The position numbers were made by a program, and so were the translations under genes. Below are positions 9,029 to 17,560 of a stretch of DNA of 64,000 bases, piece after piece; the first letter of the stretch is position 1, and each line of letters opens with the position of its first letter. Location: NCBI RefSeq assembly GCF_028471905.1, contig NZ_CP116902.1, positions 1,586,501-1,650,500 of the forward strand, in the 5' to 3' direction. The DNA comes from Aneurinibacillus uraniidurans. GTDB taxonomy: Bacteria; Bacillota; Bacilli; Aneurinibacillales; Aneurinibacillaceae. The notes beneath the pieces are model-generated. The model made no database searches and was not told the origin of the DNA. It was given only the letters and a program-made list of their open reading frames with translations.

Positions 9029-9778
9029 TTATTCGGTGGCTGTTTCCACGGGAACATAAACGTTTGTGGATGCAGGCATGATCAGGGATTGTCCGATTTG
9101 CAAGGTAGTGTCCGCAGTTATCTTATTGGCATCACAGATCGCCTCGATTGTGGTTCCATACTGTTTGCTAAGTTTCCAGAGGGAATCGCCTGACTTAACC
9201 GTGTGGATTTTAGTGGTGCTTTGTTTCATCACAACCATGAGTTTTCCGTCTTTTAGCGTGAGTTTCAATGGTGTATTAGCTTCGTCTTGTGAGACGGGAG
9301 CAGTTGACGGTGGCGGCGGTGGTGGCGGTGGAGTTAAAGAAGTTGTAGCTGCTTTGAACAAAGATGCGTACTTTGTATTACTTCCTAATGCTGCCGGTTT
9401 TGCATAGCCTTTTCGAATCATGTCTGTATTAAATAGCTGCTTATTCAACCATACATAGGCATATAGGCGGCCATATTTATCCCGCTTTATTTTATCATAT
9501 TCAAGTGTTACGGTTTTTCCAACTACTGTTTTTTTCGTATATGTACTTGTTGTAGCTTTGACCCCAATTAGCTGAACCGTATCTGGTTTTCCGTTAATCG
9601 TAACACGTACCGTATCCCCGTCTATAAGAGCGGTTACTTTAGCGGTTTGGTTGGCCGTTGTTGTGCTGGCTGTTTTAGCAGATACTTGTGTAGCGGCTAG
9701 AGCGTCTGATGCTGTACTAAGTGGGGACAGTAGGAAAGTACAGAGCAGGGTTGCTGCGACTTGTTTGTGTAGAATCAT
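9029..9778 (-). CDS. Secreted SNase-fold (thermonuclease-like) protein with LysM domain; catalytic residues missing
   Basis: The ATG at 9778 has GAGGAGGAG upstream and begins a signal peptide. Upstream in-frame codons have no such site. Residues about 40-145 match the staphylococcal nuclease fold (ALIDGDTVRV, KIKRDKYGRLYAYVWLN). A polyproline linker and a C-terminal LysM domain (HTVKSGDSLWKLSKQYGTT...) follow. In active nucleases the strand after DGDT carries RLxxVDTPE; here it reads QLIGVKATT, so the equivalents of Arg35, Asp40 and Glu43 are lost. The helix between the motifs is also shortened. Arg in DKYGR is kept. It is probably a wall-bound, non-catalytic protein. Confidence 0.8.
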   Translation of the reverse strand: MILHKQVAATLLCTFLLSPLSTASDALAATQVSAKTASTTTANQTAKVTALIDGDTVRVTINGKPDTVQLIGVKATTSTYTKKTVVGKTVTLEYDKIKRDKYGRLYAYVWLNKQLFNTDMIRKGYAKPAALGSNTKYASLFKAATTSLTPPPPPPPPSTAPVSQDEANTPLKLTLKDGKLMVVMKQSTTKIHTVKSGDSLWKLSKQYGTTIEAICDANKITADTTLQIGQSLIMPASTNVYVPVETATE

Positions 9779-10047
9779 GATCTCCTCCTCTGAAATGTCG
9801 AATAATGTTGAAAAATGTTGTACTTTCCAAATTATTGCGTGAAATGAAAGGTACGACAATGCTACAAGGTAATCATTTATGAAATCACTCACATAGGAAG
9901 GAAGGTGGTATGATATACTAAAAATGATCTATCCTAGAATTGTCAGTCTATTCTGGATATATTTTTTTTCATTGTTTTTCTTTTCTTCTTGCGTACATAT
10001 TTGTACAATTGAAAGATACGCATACTACTTGAAGGAAGTTTGTAGGG

Positions 10048-10632
10048 GTGATTGTTATTCGTACATATGAAGAAATGACAAGCGGAGAAAAGCGAAGCCT
10101 TACCCTTTCCATTAAAAAATACGCCGATATGTTTATAGACCGGCATGGAAATAATGGAGCCGGTTTTGCGAGTGAAGAGGCGCTTGTGGATGAGTTTTAT
10201 AAAGGATGGCTGGAAGAATCGCTGGCTTCCCATTATGCCTGGTGCGCGGAGAAGAAGGCAGGGGGCGGTTATGAGATCAAAGGGTATCACGAACAGGATC
10301 AGTTTGTCACGGAAGCGAAAGTAAAAATTCGCAGTATTCTTGCGGAAAAAATGGAGCTGGACAAGCTGGGTACGAAAGCGGAGGCTCCTGCTGTGCAAGA
10401 AAAAACCGAGCAGCCGGCAGCTCGTAAGCAAGTAGACATGCTGCCAGCACGTTCAACAGATGCTGTGCCTGATGCGGAGCGTAACGCAAAAAAGGCGGCA
10501 AAGCGTAAAAAGGAAGGAAAGCTCGGACGTAATGATGCGTGTCCGTGCGGCAGCGGTGACAAGTACAAAAACTGCTGTGAGAAAAAGGGAATTCGCTATA
10601 AGCGGATTCGCAATAAGTTTCTTGCAATTTAA
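10048..10632 (+). CDS. SEC-C motif protein
   Basis: The 194-residue protein ends in a SEC-C zinc motif ([17 protein letters not shown]), like the SecA C-terminus, on a basic linker ([13 protein letters not shown]). Residues about 1-110 form a helical domain of no recognised family. SEC-C motifs bind zinc and often mediate contact with SecB, ribosomes or other partners. The start is a GTG with GAAGGAA 9-12 bases upstream. It has its own terminator at 10634. Confidence 0.7.
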   Translation: MIVIRTYEEMTSGEKRSLTLSIKKYADMFIDRHGNNGAGFASEEALVDEFYKGWLEESLASHYAWCAEKKAGGGYEIKGYHEQDQFVTEAKVKIRSILAEKMELDKLGTKAEAPAVQEKTEQPAARKQVDMLPARSTDAVPDAERNAKKAAKRKKEGKLGRNDACPCGSGDKYKNCCEKKGIRYKRIRNKFLAI

Positions 10633-10633
10633 C

Positions 10634-10679
10634 AAAAAAACCGGCAGCATGCCCTCTTCGGGATGCTGCCGGTTTTTTT
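10634..10679. terminator. Bidirectional terminator
   Basis: CCGGCAGCA and TGCTGCCGG form a stem with A7 on the left and T7 on the right, between convergent genes. It can serve both strands. Confidence 0.85.
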
Positions 10680-10699
10680 GTGTCGTTCGCTAGATGATA

Positions 10700-10912
10700 C
10701 TAGCAGCGAGGGAAACGACGGATGGCGCGGACGTTGGAGATGAGGATGCGGAATGTAGCAAATTGGTTGTGGTATAAGTATCGTAGGACAAAGATCGTAT
10801 CTGTGGTAACACGGCAAATCTTCCCTACCTGTCCGGTACCATCTTTTAAATCGAATGCGACGATTTGCCCTTCAAGTCGGCGTGCACGTCGGCGAAGTTC
10901 TCGTTCGTTCAT
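10700..10912 (-). CDS. Small basic hypothetical protein (70 aa)
   Basis: The ATG at 10912 has GGGGGGATC upstream. The N-terminus is very Arg-rich (NERELRRRARRLEGQ), followed by a beta-strand pattern (IVAFDLKDGTGQVGKICRVTTDTIFVLRY) suggesting a small beta-barrel or Sm-like fold. The family is not recognised. It converges with the SEC-C gene. Confidence 0.55.
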   Translation of the reverse strand: MNERELRRRARRLEGQIVAFDLKDGTGQVGKICRVTTDTIFVLRYLYHNQFATFRILISNVRAIRRFPRC

Positions 10913-11019
10913 ATATGATCCCCCCTGCTTCATACATACGGTATAGTGTATGGGGGAGGGGAGGCGAAAGTTTGGGCATTGAGAAAAATGGGTGGATGCC
11001 TGCTTTACTTACAGTAGAA

Positions 11020-11039
11020 AATATGCGTAATTGCATATT
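11020..11039. promoter_or_regulatory. Dyad AATATGC-N6-GCATATT upstream of the permease
   Basis: This is a perfect 7-bp inverted repeat with a 6-base spacer, 125 bp before the permease start. AATTGCATATT from its right arm recurs near 11123. A repressor site is a plausible reading; the cognate protein is unknown. Confidence 0.35.
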
Positions 11040-11164
11040 CTATGTAATTATGAATAAAAAATAAGAAAACAGGTAGGGAAAAGAAGGGATAAAAGTGGCA
11101 TAAAATTTGCAGTTTTTTAAAAATTGCATATTGAATTTTTAAATTTAATAATAAGGAGGATTGT

Positions 11165-12637
11165 ATGGATCGTCATGGATCACACATTGATCGCGATGCG
11201 GAAGATTTGGCCAGACTTGGTTATAAGCAGGAGTTAAAACGCAATCTTACGTTCTTTTCTAACTTTGCGATCGCTTTTTCATTTATTTCGGCTACAACAG
11301 GTATATTCGGCCTGTTTGGCAATGGTTTATCAACCGGTGGCCCAGCATTTATTTGGAGTTGGCCGGTTGTATTCATCGGGCAGCTGCTTGTAGCACTGAC
11401 GATGGCAGAAGTTGCTTCCCATTATCCAATCGCGGGATCGATTTATCAATGGTGCAAGCATCTAGTGGGACCTTCATATGCATGGTTTGCTGGATGGATT
11501 TATTTGATTGCCCTGTTGGCTACGATTGCCGCTGTTGACTACGGGGGAGCACCGTATGTTGCCCAGATTATCGGGTGGGATGCGGGAAATACGGATATAT
11601 TGTTTGGCATTACGGCTGTAATGGTTGTATTGCACACATTGATCAATGCTTTTGGCGTAAAATTAACCGCTCTTATTAATAACATTGGAATGGTAGCAGA
11701 AATTGCGGTGATGCTTGTGCTGGCCGCTGCTTTGTTTCTTGTCGGGGTCCATCATCCGATCACGTTTACACTTGAAACGGCGGGAACAGCCGGGGATGGC
11801 AGCTATTTACCTGTATTCCTCACCGCGATGCTTATGTCAACCTGGGTGCTGTTTGGATTTGATTCTGCTGGCAGCCTGGCAGAAGAAGTAATTGACCCGC
11901 GTCGTGTCGTTCCGAAGACAATCGTCTCTTCCCTTGTGCTTACGTTTTTTGTTGGCGGGCTTGCTCTGCTCGCATTTGTGCTGGCGATTCCAGATCTTAA
12001 TACGGCGATGCAGTCTAAGGTAGCACTTTCATATGTGTTAGAAAGCAACCTGGGGCAGGGTGTGGCCAATGCGTTTATCGTTCTGGCTGTACTGGCGATC
12101 TTTGTTTGCGGAACGGCCGTACAGGCAAGTGTTTCCCGTCTGTTATATTCGTTCGGTCGCGATGGAAAAGTACCGTTTTCCTCCTTGTGGGTGAAGGTAT
12201 CTACCAAGTATGAAACACCGATTCCGGCTATTTTGTTTAGTGGCGCCTTTACGATTATTCTAACGATGTCAGCATCTGCTCTGACATACATCGTAAACAT
12301 TTGTACGATTGGCATTTATTTAGCCTACTTAAGTATTTCACTTGGAGCGCTCATCGCTCGTAAACGGGGCTGGGATGGTACGGCTGCCCCGTGGAATCTT
12401 GGGAAATGGGGAAGGTTTGTCAATGTGCTGTCTTCCATCTGGGGATTATTTGTTATAGGCAATCTTTGCTGGCCGCGTACACCGGATGCTCCGTGGTATG
12501 TCAATTATGCCATGCCATTGCTCGTTATCGTTGTGATGACACTGGGCGGATTGTATTATATGACGATGATTCGCCCAAAAGAGAAAGCAGCAATCTTTGA
12601 AGAACGCCTTTCTTCCGCAGAGCTTTCTGAATCGTAG
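11165..12637 (+). CDS. APC-superfamily amino acid (or choline/polyamine) permease
   Basis: The 490 residues contain about 12 hydrophobic segments. The consensus helix 1-2 region is FSNFAIAFSFISATTGIFGLFG, followed by the EVASHYPIAGSIYQW motif typical of the amino acid/choline transporter branch of the APC superfamily. It acts in the cytoplasmic membrane as a solute:cation symporter or exchanger. The substrate cannot be read from sequence. ATAAGGAGG precedes the ATG. The upstream 200 bp are AT-rich and hold the dyad at 11020. Confidence 0.85.
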   Translation: MDRHGSHIDRDAEDLARLGYKQELKRNLTFFSNFAIAFSFISATTGIFGLFGNGLSTGGPAFIWSWPVVFIGQLLVALTMAEVASHYPIAGSIYQWCKHLVGPSYAWFAGWIYLIALLATIAAVDYGGAPYVAQIIGWDAGNTDILFGITAVMVVLHTLINAFGVKLTALINNIGMVAEIAVMLVLAAALFLVGVHHPITFTLETAGTAGDGSYLPVFLTAMLMSTWVLFGFDSAGSLAEEVIDPRRVVPKTIVSSLVLTFFVGGLALLAFVLAIPDLNTAMQSKVALSYVLESNLGQGVANAFIVLAVLAIFVCGTAVQASVSRLLYSFGRDGKVPFSSLWVKVSTKYETPIPAILFSGAFTIILTMSASALTYIVNICTIGIYLAYLSISLGALIARKRGWDGTAAPWNLGKWGRFVNVLSSIWGLFVIGNLCWPRTPDAPWYVNYAMPLLVIVVMTLGGLYYMTMIRPKEKAAIFEERLSSAELSES

Positions 12638-12655
12638 TCGACCAAATAGGTATGT

Positions 12656-12699
12656 AAAAAGTAAGCGGGCGTCTTTTATAGATGCCTGCTTACTTTTTT
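12656..12699 (+). terminator. Rho-independent terminator after the permease
   Basis: AAAAAGTAAGCGGGCGTC and GATGCCTGCTTACTTTTTT form a long stem with T tail. Confidence 0.85.
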
Positions 12700-12811
12700 G
12701 TAGGGAAAACATTCCTTATATTGTGCATCAAATGTATAATGGAGGAAGTTTTTGTAGAATTATAGTAGATTGGTAGTTTTGTGAATGTCATAATGGAAGA
12801 GAGGATAGAAG

Positions 12812-13594
12812 ATGAAAAGAGCATTTTATCGGGTCGGTCTGCTGCTTTTTCTCCTGATGGGAATGATGTCTGCGGTGGCTCAGGCGGCACCTGTTCCTAG
12901 TGAAAAAGCGAAAGTGATTGTTAAAAAATTCAAAATGGTAGGGTTTCTACAAGCAGGGACGTCGGTCGCGACTCCTTCAGGCGAGGGAGAGTTTCCTGTG
13001 ATTGAACCGGCGACCACACAGCCGGATACGCCAATCCCAGCAGTCCCTTTATCTACTAAAGAGAAGGTGAAAATTGTCGTTGATGCCGGGCATGGAGGAA
13101 CCGATTCTGGAGCGGTTGGTAATGGACTGCGAGAAAAAGATTTAACCTTAAGTATTTCGCAAAAGGTAGCAGAAAATTTGCGAGCTGACCCCAAATTTGA
13201 TGTGGTCATGACACGAGAAAGCGACACATATCCTACGCGGCCTGAGCGAGTCAAAATGGCCAATGAGGGAGGCGCGGACTTATTTATCTCTGTCCATATT
13301 AACGCGGCTACTGCTTCCGCAAAAGGAACTGAGACGTACTATAAAAGTGAAAAAAGTAAATCGTATGCGAATACCGTTCATAAATATCTCGTACAGGCAA
13401 CCGGGTTTACGGATCGAAAAGTTAAACCAGCAGGGTTCGAGGTCATCCGAGATACAAAAATGCCTGCTATTCTAGTGGAAATAGGCTTTATTACAAACCC
13501 TTCAGAAGCGCAGCAGATGGCGGATGAAGAATTCCAGAAGCAAGTCGCGGATGCACTGTATAAAGGGATTCGTGAATTTGTCGATCAAAATTAA
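12812..13594 (+). CDS. Secreted N-acetylmuramoyl-L-alanine amidase (Amidase_3, CwlD-like)
   Basis: A signal peptide (residues 1-26) and a short linker precede an Amidase_3 domain (about 85-258). The zinc-binding and catalytic motifs are intact: VDAGHGGTDSG (His), REKDLTLS (Glu), FISVHINAA (His) and LVEIGFITN (Glu). It cleaves the bond between MurNAc and the stem peptide. Its size resembles spore-cortex CwlD. It lacks cell-wall-binding repeats, unlike the longer amidase at 26112, whose catalytic domain is similar. GAGAGGAT precedes the ATG. Confidence 0.87.
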   Translation: MKRAFYRVGLLLFLLMGMMSAVAQAAPVPSEKAKVIVKKFKMVGFLQAGTSVATPSGEGEFPVIEPATTQPDTPIPAVPLSTKEKVKIVVDAGHGGTDSGAVGNGLREKDLTLSISQKVAENLRADPKFDVVMTRESDTYPTRPERVKMANEGGADLFISVHINAATASAKGTETYYKSEKSKSYANTVHKYLVQATGFTDRKVKPAGFEVIRDTKMPAILVEIGFITNPSEAQQMADEEFQKQVADALYKGIREFVDQN

Positions 13595-13626
13595 TAAGGG
13601 AAAGCTTGTTCAGATTAAAAAGGTGA

Positions 13627-13658
13627 GGAGAGAGAAGATATGGCTCTCTCTTTTTATT
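13627..13658 (+). terminator. Terminator after the amidase; rest of the 335-bp gap is AT-rich
   Basis: GAGAGAG and GCTCTCTC form a stem followed by TTTTTATTTT. The rest of the gap to 13929 contains a small CAACGA/CGTTG-type dyad near 13677 and the FadR-type operator at 13893. No further gene is seen. Confidence 0.7.
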
Positions 13659-13892
13659 TTCATAGAAAAAAAGCCAACGATAGACAACTCGTTGACTCTC
13701 AACCACTGCACAAGTATGTTGTGCTTGTTTTAAGTCTAGCAAATCTAACATGTAATGCCTACAGGAAAATGATACAAAGTTAGTGTGCCCCATAGATACT
13801 CTCTATATGCTCGTTAATTTTCAAAAAAAAATAATAGGCATCTAGAAATATCTGAAAATATATACTAGAATAACGATTAAGAATTTTTATTA

Positions 13893-13910
13893 TGAATGAG
13901 TATTCATTCA
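13893..13910. promoter_or_regulatory. FadR operator upstream of fadN
   Basis: TGAATGAGTATTCATTCA is a perfect inverted repeat identical in form to the FadR (TetR family) operator of Bacillus subtilis, TGAATGAnTAnTCATTCA. It ends 19 bases before the fadN ATG. FadR repression is relieved by long-chain acyl-CoA, so the fad operon should be induced by fatty acids. The fadR gene is not in this window. Confidence 0.88.
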
Positions 13911-13929
13911 ATAGTGAGGAGGTTCACAT

Positions 13930-16335
13930 ATGGAGAGAACCATTCGGAAAGCCGTTGTACTCGGCTCTGGTGTAATGGGAGCGGCTATTGCTGCACATCT
14001 GGCGAATGCGGGGATTCGCACGCATTTGCTTGATATTGTGCCAGCTGCACTGACAGCACAGGAAGAAGCACGTGGATTATCACTGAACGATACTGCAGTG
14101 CGGAATCGTCTGGCGAACGAAGCGAAAAAAAGGTTACTTACAACAAAGCCAGCTCCTTTATTTGCAGCACGCAATGCTGAATTGATTACGCCGGGGAATC
14201 TCGAAGATGATCTGGCTCGAATTACTGAAGTGGATTGGGTTATTGAAGCGGTAGTGGAGAAGTTGGAAGTAAAGCAAGATTTATGGGCAAAAGTCGAAGC
14301 TTACTGGCACCCCGGCCTAATCATTAGTACGAATACGTCAGGTGTCTCCATTAATCGGATGATAGAAGGGCGAAGCGAAGCATTTCGTCGTACTTTTTTA
14401 GGCACGCACTTTTTTAATCCGCCGCGTTATATGAAGCTGCTTGAGATCATCCCAGGACGTGATACAGACCCTGATGTGATGGCTTTTATGAAGCGGGTGG
14501 GCGAACGGGTAGTAGGCAAAGGTGTTGTGCTAGCTAAGGACACGCCAAATTTTATTGCCAACCGGATCGGAACATATGGCCTTATGGTAACGTTTGCAGA
14601 GATGGTGCGGGGTGGCTGGACGGTAGAAGAAGTAGATGCGATGACAGGGACCGCAATTGGTCGCCCGAAAAGCGCTACGTTTCGCACGCTCGATATGGTC
14701 GGGCTTGATACATTCGTCCATGTAGCAGGTAACGTATACAGCTCGGTAGGTAATGAAACGGAAAAAGCAGTATTTCGGGTGCCAGAATTGCTACATACGA
14801 TGCTAGCGAATGGCTGGCTCGGTGACAAAAGCGGGCAGGGTTTCTATAAAAAAACGAAAACAGCGACGGGAAAAGAAATTTTAGCGTTTGATTATACGAC
14901 ACAGACGTATGTGCCGCTCACGAAACGTAAGCTTGTAGGGGTAGAACAGGCAAAGGCAGCAGGTGGCTTAAAGAAACGAATCAAGGCGTTGGCTTATAGT
15001 CCGACAAAGGAAGGGCAGTTCGTCTGGAATGTCTTGAAAGCGGTGCTGCTCTATTCCGCTGCCAAACTGCCAGAGATCGCAGACGATATTGTCAGTGTGG
15101 ATAACGCAATGAAATGGGGCTTTAACTGGGAGCTAGGCCCGTTTGAGACGTGGGATGTGCTAGGTGTGCCGCAGGCGGTAGCCCGGATGAAGCAAGAAGG
15201 GGAGATTATTCCGGCCTGGGTAGAAGAGATGCTTGCATCCGGGCAGACGTCCTTTTATACGAAAGAGCGGGCGCTACGGTACTACCAGACGCTTACCGGC
15301 GAGCGGCAGGAGGAAGAGCGGGAGCGTGAACAGATGCAGCTCGCTGCGTATAAGGAAAAGGCGAAACCGATTCTTGAAAACCCCGGCGCCAGTCTGATTG
15401 ATATCGGCGATGGAGTGGCGTGTCTTGAATTCCATTCTCCGAACAACGCGATTGGGTATGACATTGTTGATATGATGTTTAAATCGATTGATGAGGTGGA
15501 GAGAAACTGGCGCGGACTTGTCATTCATAACGAAGCGAAGAACTTCTGCGTCGGTGCGAATTTGATGATGATTTTAAGTGAGGCGCAGGATGACAACTGG
15601 GATGACATTAATTATCTCGTGAATCGCTTCCAGCAGGCAGCGATGCGACTGAAATATGCGCAGCGCCCAATTGTGGCAGCGCCATTCGGTATGACGCTTG
15701 GAGGTGGAACGGAAGTATGCCTTCCTGCAGCTCGTATTCAGGCGGCGGCAGAGACGTATATGGGGCTTGTGGAAGTCGGTGTCGGTGTTATTCCAGGAGG
15801 TGGCGGCACGAAGGAAGTACTGCTGCGCATGACAAAAGCGGCAGATCAAATCGATCCTAAGGTTGATCTTCAGCCGTTTGTGAACCGGGCATTCGAGACC
15901 ATTGCATTGGCCAAAGTGTCAACAAGCGGCGAGGAAGCACACGATATAGGGCTGCTGCGAGGGCAGGATGCGGTGTCGATCAATCGTGATCACTTGCTAT
16001 ATGACGTGAAGCAGGCGGTGCTTGCTCTTGATAGAGCAGGATATACGCCACCGCGCATGGAGAAAATCCGCGTTGTTGGTGCTGATGGCAAGGCGGTGCT
16101 CAAACTCGGTGCGTACGGCATGTATCAGAGTGGGTACATCAGTAAACATGATTTGAAGATTGCTGGAAAGCTTGCTCATGTACTGGCAGGTGGGGATGTA
16201 AACCGCAGTACGTATGTAAGTGAACAGTATTTGCTCGATCTGGAACGAGAAGCATTTTTAAGCCTATGCGGTGAACCGAAATCACAGGAGCGAATGATTC
16301 ACATGCTGACAAAAGGTAAGCCACTGCGCAATTAG
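13930..16335 (+). CDS. fadN: 3-hydroxyacyl-CoA dehydrogenase / enoyl-CoA hydratase
   Basis: At 801 residues this is full length for Bacillus FadN. The N-terminal NAD-binding domain begins VVLGSGVMGAAIAAHLANAG (GxGxxG), followed by 3HCDH C-terminal regions (to about 400). A crotonase domain follows (about 490-700, ...NFCVGANLMMI and GMTLGGGTEVCLPAARI). It carries out hydration and NAD-dependent oxidation in beta-oxidation. GTGAGGAGG precedes the ATG. It is first in the fadN-fadA-fadE operon, 15 bases upstream of fadA, behind a FadR operator. Confidence 0.94.
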   Translation: MERTIRKAVVLGSGVMGAAIAAHLANAGIRTHLLDIVPAALTAQEEARGLSLNDTAVRNRLANEAKKRLLTTKPAPLFAARNAELITPGNLEDDLARITEVDWVIEAVVEKLEVKQDLWAKVEAYWHPGLIISTNTSGVSINRMIEGRSEAFRRTFLGTHFFNPPRYMKLLEIIPGRDTDPDVMAFMKRVGERVVGKGVVLAKDTPNFIANRIGTYGLMVTFAEMVRGGWTVEEVDAMTGTAIGRPKSATFRTLDMVGLDTFVHVAGNVYSSVGNETEKAVFRVPELLHTMLANGWLGDKSGQGFYKKTKTATGKEILAFDYTTQTYVPLTKRKLVGVEQAKAAGGLKKRIKALAYSPTKEGQFVWNVLKAVLLYSAAKLPEIADDIVSVDNAMKWGFNWELGPFETWDVLGVPQAVARMKQEGEIIPAWVEEMLASGQTSFYTKERALRYYQTLTGERQEEEREREQMQLAAYKEKAKPILENPGASLIDIGDGVACLEFHSPNNAIGYDIVDMMFKSIDEVERNWRGLVIHNEAKNFCVGANLMMILSEAQDDNWDDINYLVNRFQQAAMRLKYAQRPIVAAPFGMTLGGGTEVCLPAARIQAAAETYMGLVEVGVGVIPGGGGTKEVLLRMTKAADQIDPKVDLQPFVNRAFETIALAKVSTSGEEAHDIGLLRGQDAVSINRDHLLYDVKQAVLALDRAGYTPPRMEKIRVVGADGKAVLKLGAYGMYQSGYISKHDLKIAGKLAHVLAGGDVNRSTYVSEQYLLDLEREAFLSLCGEPKSQERMIHMLTKGKPLRN

Positions 16336-16350
16336 AAAGGAGTGGGCGTT

Positions 16351-17532
16351 ATGAGAGAAGCAGTATTAGTAGCGGCTGCGCGTACAGCTGTAGGGAAGGC
16401 GCCTAAAGGTGCGCTGCGCAATACACGTCCGGAAGATATGGGTGCAGCAGTGATAAAAGAAGTAATCAAGCGAGTTCCGGGCCTTATGCCGGAGATGATT
16501 GATGATGTCATTATTGGCTGTGCGATGCCAGAGGGAGAGCAAGGGCTTAATATGGCACGTATTATCTCGGTGTACGCTGGCTTGCCGACTACAGTGCCAG
16601 GTTTTACGATTAATCGCTTCTGTTCATCTGGATTGCAGTCGATTGCGATTGCAGCTGAGAAAATTATGTGCGGATTTGCCGACGTTGTTATCGCTGGTGG
16701 CGTCGAAAGCATGAGTCACGTGCCGATGGTTGGGTATAAGCCATCTCCACATCCAGACATTGTGGACTTGTATCCAGACGTATATATCGCAATGGGGCAT
16801 ACTGCCGAAAATGTCGCGTCACGTTTTGAAGTCACCCGGGAGGAGCAGGACCGTTTTGCGTTTGAAAGTCATCGAAAAGCAGCGGCAGCTATCGCAGCAG
16901 GCAAATTCAAAGACGAAATCGTTCCGCTGACGATTAAAGAAAAATATTTGGATAATAAAGGCAAGCTCCATATCGAAGAAAAAGTATTTGATACAGATGA
17001 AGGGGTGCGCCCTGACACGACGATCGAAGGGCTTTCTCGTCTGAAATCACCATTCCGTGTCGGGGGAAGTGTTACAGCGGGCAACGCCTCTCAGACGAGC
17101 GATGGTGCGGCGGCAGTTATCGTCATGTCGCGAGAAAAGGCAGAGGAGCTTGGTCTTGTGCCCCTGGCGATTTTCCGCTCGTTCGTTGTTGGCGGAGTCG
17201 ACCCGGATGTAATGGGAATTGGACCTGTAGTCGCCATTCCAAAAGCACTGCGACTTGCCGGCATTACTCAGGCCGAGGTCGATCTGTTCGAAATCAATGA
17301 AGCATTTGCTTCCCAGGCCGCATACGTCGTTCGTCATCTCGGCATTGACCCGGATAAGGTAAATGTAAACGGCGGTGCAATCGCGCTCGGACATCCGCTT
17401 GGCTGCTCAGGGGCGAAGCTGACGGTTACGTTGCTGCATGAAGCTGCAAGGCGCAGTGCACGTTATGGTGTCGTATCCATGTGCATTGGCGGCGGTCAGG
17501 GGGCAGCAGGTGTGTTTGAATTTGTGAAGTAA
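16351..17532 (+). CDS. fadA: Acetyl-CoA C-acyltransferase (3-ketoacyl-CoA thiolase)
   Basis: The protein has 393 residues. The thiolase nucleophile is Cys91 in [10 protein letters not shown], and the C-terminal signature is [18 protein letters not shown], with catalytic His and Cys. It performs the last step of beta-oxidation, releasing acetyl-CoA. The start is the ATG at 16351, with AGAAAGGAG eight bases upstream. A GTG at 16342 overlaps that ribosome site and is rejected. It is the middle gene of the fad operon. Confidence 0.94.
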   Translation: MREAVLVAAARTAVGKAPKGALRNTRPEDMGAAVIKEVIKRVPGLMPEMIDDVIIGCAMPEGEQGLNMARIISVYAGLPTTVPGFTINRFCSSGLQSIAIAAEKIMCGFADVVIAGGVESMSHVPMVGYKPSPHPDIVDLYPDVYIAMGHTAENVASRFEVTREEQDRFAFESHRKAAAAIAAGKFKDEIVPLTIKEKYLDNKGKLHIEEKVFDTDEGVRPDTTIEGLSRLKSPFRVGGSVTAGNASQTSDGAAAVIVMSREKAEELGLVPLAIFRSFVVGGVDPDVMGIGPVVAIPKALRLAGITQAEVDLFEINEAFASQAAYVVRHLGIDPDKVNVNGGAIALGHPLGCSGAKLTVTLLHEAARRSARYGVVSMCIGGGQGAAGVFEFVK

Positions 17533-17560
17533 CGTTACGATTACGATAAGGGGGATTAGG

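Noticed and set aside
9066-9407. Plus-strand frame with a glycine run
   Set aside because: It is the antisense of the polyproline linker and LysM of the SNase-like gene.
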